Shown here: positions 61,073 through 64,000 of the stretch, one piece after another | Layout: every line of letters begins with the position of its first letter | Numbering within the stretch: position 1 is the first letter of the stretch | Assembly (NCBI GenBank): GCA_028723455.1 | Contig: JAQYEW010000065.1 | Span: forward strand, 1 to 64,000 | Length of the DNA stretch: 64,000 nt | Reading direction: 5' to 3' | DNA from: Prevotellaceae bacterium | GTDB taxonomy: Bacteria > Bacteroidota > Bacteroidia > Bacteroidales > Bacteroidaceae | Translations under genes and position numbers: made by a program | Notes under the pieces: generated by a model | Told to the model about the DNA's origin: nothing | Database searches by the model: none | The model's input: the letters and a program-made list of their open reading frames with translations, nothing else

Positions 61073-62782
61073 GTGTTTCGATTCGAGAACCCCGACATAC
61101 TCTATTTGCTGGCCATAATACCGGTTTTGGCTGTTTTGTATTATTTCAGCACCTGGCGCAAGAGACACCGCTTGCGTCAGTATGGTGATATGGAATTATT
61201 ACAGGGCCTGATGGTGGATGTCTCCGTTTGGCGCCCACAGTTAAAGCTGTGGCTTGCCCTCTTGGCGCTTGCCTGTATTATCATTGCGTTTGCCCGACCT
61301 CAGTACGGATCGAAAATAGATACCGTAGAGCGTAAGGGTATTGAGGCAATCATTGCCATTGATGTCAGCAATAGTATGTTGGCAGAGGATGTTCGACCCA
61401 GCCGGATGGAGAAGGCAAAGATGCTTTTCAGCAATATGGTGGACGAGATGAAGGATGATCAAGTGGGTATCGTGGTTTTTGCAGGTGATGCTTTCGTGCA
61501 ACTGCCAATCACGAACGATTATGTTTCTGCCAAGATGTTCTTGGACCAGATAGACCCTTCTATGATTCGCCAGCAAGGTACGGATATTGCTGCCGCCTTG
61601 AAGCTTGCCAGGCAAAGCTTCACACAACGCAAGAACGTATCCCGTGCTATTTTTGTAATTACTGATGGCGAGGATAATGAAGGCGGTGCTGTGGAAGCGG
61701 CAAAGGAAGCTAAGGAAAAGGGCATACATGTATTTATGTTAGGTGTAGGGAGTCCGGAAGGAGCACATATTCCCATACCGGGCACGGCGCAATATATCAT
61801 TGACGAGGAAGGTAATCCTGTCGTTTCCCGCTTGAACGAGGAAATGTGTCAGCAGATTGCCCGGGCGGGTGAAGGTGCCTACATCTATGTTGATAACAGT
61901 ACGTCGGCACAGAGTTCGCTTCAGAAATATGTCGATAAGTTGGCCAAAAGCAATCTTGAAAGCAATATTTATAGTGAATACGACGAGCAATTTCAAGGTT
62001 TTTTGCTGATTGCTCTTTTGCTCCTTATTATTGATGTTTTGCTTTTGGAACGTAAGACGCACTTGTTAAAGAGCCTCAGGTCCTTCGGGCGTGCAAGTAT
62101 GTTTCTACTGCTCCTTGTTTTGAGTGTAGGATTACAAGCCCAGAATCATCGTGATTATGTGCGTCGCGGCAATCGTTTCTTCCGTGATAGCATTTATGAT
62201 AAGGCACAGGTAGAGTACCAGAAAGGCTTCCAAAAGGATAGCCTTGATGTTCCTGTACAGTATAACCTGGCCAACACGCTTTTGCGTCAAAGCCAACCCA
62301 AAGAAGCTATGCGCCTTTTGGAACGTGCCGCTAAGGCAGAACGCAGCCCTCTGCGTCGTGCAAAGATTTTTCATAATATGGGACTCATTTTGCAAAGCCA
62401 AAAGCAGTATGGCCCGGCCATTCAAAGTTATATGGAGAGTTTGCGTAACAATCCGCATGATAATGAAACTCGTTATAACCTTGTTCTCTGTCAGCGTCAG
62501 TTGAAGAACAATCCTGATAATCAGGATAAAAAAGATGACAAGAAAGATGATAAGGACAAGAGGGAACAGGACAAGCAGCAGCAACAGAAGCAAAATCAGC
62601 CCAAGCAGGACGAGGAGAAGCAGGACAATACGCAGCAGCAAAAGCCCAAGCAGAACGAGATGAACAAAGAGAATGCGGAGCAGATGCTGAATGCAGCCTT
62701 GCAAAACGAGCGTCGCACTCAGGATAAGGTGAAACAACAGCAGATTCGAGGCGGACAACGTCGGTTGAAAAAGCAATGGTAA
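61073..62782 (+). CDS. batB: BatB-BatC fusion: VWA domain plus TPR region
   Basis: The 569-residue protein starts at GTG. Residues 1-330 are BatB: two membrane segments, a VWA domain with DVSNSMLAEDVRPS (97-110) and VITDGEDNEGG, and a C-terminal membrane segment (about 310-327). At 343-357 a second hydrophobic, signal-peptide-like stretch MFLLLLVLSVGLQAQ appears. It is followed by TPR repeats (about 358-470) and a Lys/Gln/Asp-rich tail. That second half corresponds to BatC, a separate gene in B. fragilis. An internal start at Met343 (ATG at 62099) is in frame, so BatC may also be made alone. Confidence 0.88.
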   Translation: MFRFENPDILYLLAIIPVLAVLYYFSTWRKRHRLRQYGDMELLQGLMVDVSVWRPQLKLWLALLALACIIIAFARPQYGSKIDTVERKGIEAIIAIDVSNSMLAEDVRPSRMEKAKMLFSNMVDEMKDDQVGIVVFAGDAFVQLPITNDYVSAKMFLDQIDPSMIRQQGTDIAAALKLARQSFTQRKNVSRAIFVITDGEDNEGGAVEAAKEAKEKGIHVFMLGVGSPEGAHIPIPGTAQYIIDEEGNPVVSRLNEEMCQQIARAGEGAYIYVDNSTSAQSSLQKYVDKLAKSNLESNIYSEYDEQFQGFLLIALLLLIIDVLLLERKTHLLKSLRSFGRASMFLLLLVLSVGLQAQNHRDYVRRGNRFFRDSIYDKAQVEYQKGFQKDSLDVPVQYNLANTLLRQSQPKEAMRLLERAAKAERSPLRRAKIFHNMGLILQSQKQYGPAIQSYMESLRNNPHDNETRYNLVLCQRQLKNNPDNQDKKDDKKDDKDKREQDKQQQQKQNQPKQDEEKQDNTQQQKPKQNEMNKENAEQMLNAALQNERRTQDKVKQQQIRGGQRRLKKQW

Positions 62783-62796
62783 GACAGAAAAGGGAA

Positions 62797-64000
62797 ATGA
62801 AACGCTTGAAATACATACTCATCTTTTGCCTATCGTGCCTTGCGGATATTGCATTGGCACAAGTGAGGGTAACTATCAATGCTCCTCATCAAGCCTTTGT
62901 AGGTCAGCGCATACAAGTGAGTTATACGGTGAATACACAGGACGTTGATGATTATAGCATCAATGATTTCTCTGGTTTTGACGTGCTGTATGGTCCAAGT
63001 ACCAGTCGTCAGAGCAGTTACTCAATCATCAACGGAAAAACCAATAGTTCCAGCACACTGACTTTTAGCTATACGCTGATGCCAACGAAGGAGGGGACAT
63101 ACAAACTGCCTGCATTGACTGTCCAAAGCGGTGGTAAGAAATATGCGAGTAACAGTGCTTCTGTGCAAGTATTGCCTGGCGATGACAAGTCTGCATCTAA
63201 TGGGCAGCAAGCAGGTAGCCAACGCAGTATGCGTACCCAGAATGCTGGCGAACAGATCTCCGGTAAGGACCTGTTTGTTACCGTTACGGCGAGTAAGACT
63301 AAGGTTTATGAGCAGGAAGCGGTATTGCTCACCTACAAACTATATACTTTGGTGAGTATTGACCAGTGTTCGGGTAAGATGCCCGAATTGGATGGCTTCC
63401 ATGTTCAGGAGATCGAACTGCCGCAACAGAAAAGTTTGAAGTATGAGGTACATAACGGACGCAACTATGGTACTGTAGTGTGGAGTCAGTATGTACTTTT
63501 CCCTCAGAAGACAGGGAGATTAACTGTTCCTGCCTTGCCATTTGATGTGGAAGTTGTGCAGCAAGACCGCAATGTGGACCCTTTTGACGCTTTCTTTGGC
63601 GGTGGTAGTACGTTGATGCGTGTGCAGAAACGTATTACTGCGCCAGCGGTGAATCTGGACGTGCGTGCTTTGCCTGCAAAGCCAGTCTCCTATACGGGCG
63701 CAGTGGGTAGCAACTTTACAATCAATGGCACTTTGAATCCTCAGCAGGTGGATGCCAATGATGCCGCTCAACTGCGTTTGGAAATAAAGGGTACGGGTAA
63801 TCTTAAATTGATGACAGCTCCGCAGGTGAATTGGCCTAAGGACTTTGAGGTTTATGACCCCAAAATGACAGAGAAGACCAAACTGACCACAGAGGGTGCT
63901 TCTGGAAGTATGGTATTTACTTATACCGTTGTGCCTCGCCACGGTGGTAAGTTCGTGGTTCCTCCTGTTGAATTTACTTATTTTGATACCAAGACGGATA
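62797..64000 (+). CDS. batD: BatD, N-terminal part (runs off the window)
   Basis: The frame is open from the ATG at 62797 to the window edge (401 codons), so the track omitted it. It has a signal peptide (about 1-21, ending ALAQ). Repeated Ig-like BatD units follow: FVGQRIQVSYTVNTQDVDDYSINDFSGFDVLYGP, and later ASKTKVYEQEAVLLTYKLYT and SVDQCSGKMPELDGFHVQEI-type sequence. It is a periplasmic protein anchored by a C-terminal helix that lies outside the window. It is 14 bp after the BatB/C gene; batE, if present, would follow. Confidence 0.92.
   Translation, partial: MKRLKYILIFCLSCLADIALAQVRVTINAPHQAFVGQRIQVSYTVNTQDVDDYSINDFSGFDVLYGPSTSRQSSYSIINGKTNSSSTLTFSYTLMPTKEGTYKLPALTVQSGGKKYASNSASVQVLPGDDKSASNGQQAGSQRSMRTQNAGEQISGKDLFVTVTASKTKVYEQEAVLLTYKLYTLVSIDQCSGKMPELDGFHVQEIELPQQKSLKYEVHNGRNYGTVVWSQYVLFPQKTGRLTVPALPFDVEVVQQDRNVDPFDAFFGGGSTLMRVQKRITAPAVNLDVRALPAKPVSYTGAVGSNFTINGTLNPQQVDANDAAQLRLEIKGTGNLKLMTAPQVNWPKDFEVYDPKMTEKTKLTTEGASGSMVFTYTVVPRHGGKFVVPPVEFTYFDTKTD

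Overview
The window reads as an ordinary chromosomal segment of a Bacteroidales bacterium, most likely from the Prevotellaceae. The evidence is the TAnnTTTG promoter box (often with a TTG/TTTG about 20 nt upstream), a Bat aerotolerance operon, serine palmitoyltransferase, HU-CCDC81-SPOR, DUF4295 and DUF4301 proteins, PCMD and C69 proteins, and secreted proteins ending in a Prevotella-like ...GxxxVNGKKVVxK tail. I see no insertion sequence, prophage, integrase or CRISPR array. Species cannot be named from this sequence alone.

Layout, left to right. (1) 1-6.7 kb: the tail of a DsbD-like reductase, a 440-bp heptanucleotide repeat block, a secreted protein with a duplicated domain, a FucP-type sugar permease with a cytidylyltransferase/GHMP-kinase fusion, a membrane acyltransferase and a SprT-like protein. 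(2) 6.7-13.6 kb: nadC, a C69 dipeptidase, phosphohexomutase, nudC and a 5'-nucleotidase in one tight co-directional run. (3) 13.5-19 kb: class III fbp diverging from a BamA-like barrel protein, a PCMD protein and nspC. (4) 19.0-19.4 kb: four tRNAs (Gly, Leu, Leu, Gly). (5) 19.4-25.1 kb: a hypothetical gene, then leftward comF, GH25, RNase G/E, a 29-residue COX24-like protein, and an operon of an HU-CCDC81-SPOR protein and an FHA protein. (6) 25.2-32.7 kb: rfbC, then the leftward run lon-tgt-lptG-DEAD helicase, with trmN6 diverging. (7) 32.7-38.9 kb: a lipid kinase diverging from serine palmitoyltransferase, a phosphatase/DUF4301 pair, and a secreted protein followed by a 56-residue peptide. 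(8) 38.9-43.1 kb: cysC-cysD-cysN-sulfotransferase. (9) 43.2-48.4 kb: HU, a WYL-like regulator ending in a clamp-binding motif, ogt and a large clan-D-like glycosidase. (10) 48.5-57 kb: kdgK-kdgA-map-tsaD, then rpmB-rpmG-DUF4295, then ftsY-rimO-HU-HU/LysM. (11) 57-64 kb: the Bat operon (moxR, DUF58, a membrane protein, batA, batB/C fusion, batD running off the edge).

Most genes are housekeeping. The parts that deserve attention are these: two different membrane proteins that join an HU-type DNA-binding fold to a peptidoglycan-binding domain (SPOR in one, LysM in the other); the PAPS-to-sulfotransferase operon with no sulfite-reduction genes, lying near sphingolipid-base synthesis; a Tgt without the usual zinc cysteines; a regulator-like protein carrying QLNLF at its C-terminus; the cytidylyltransferase/GHMP fusion; the heptamer repeat block; a palindromic sequence element found twice 30 kb apart; and small proteins missed by the ORF track (23202-23291, 38697-38867, 52811-52969). 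Where the ORF track began at an upstream TTG/GTG or inside a promoter, I moved the start to the supported ATG and say so in the entry.
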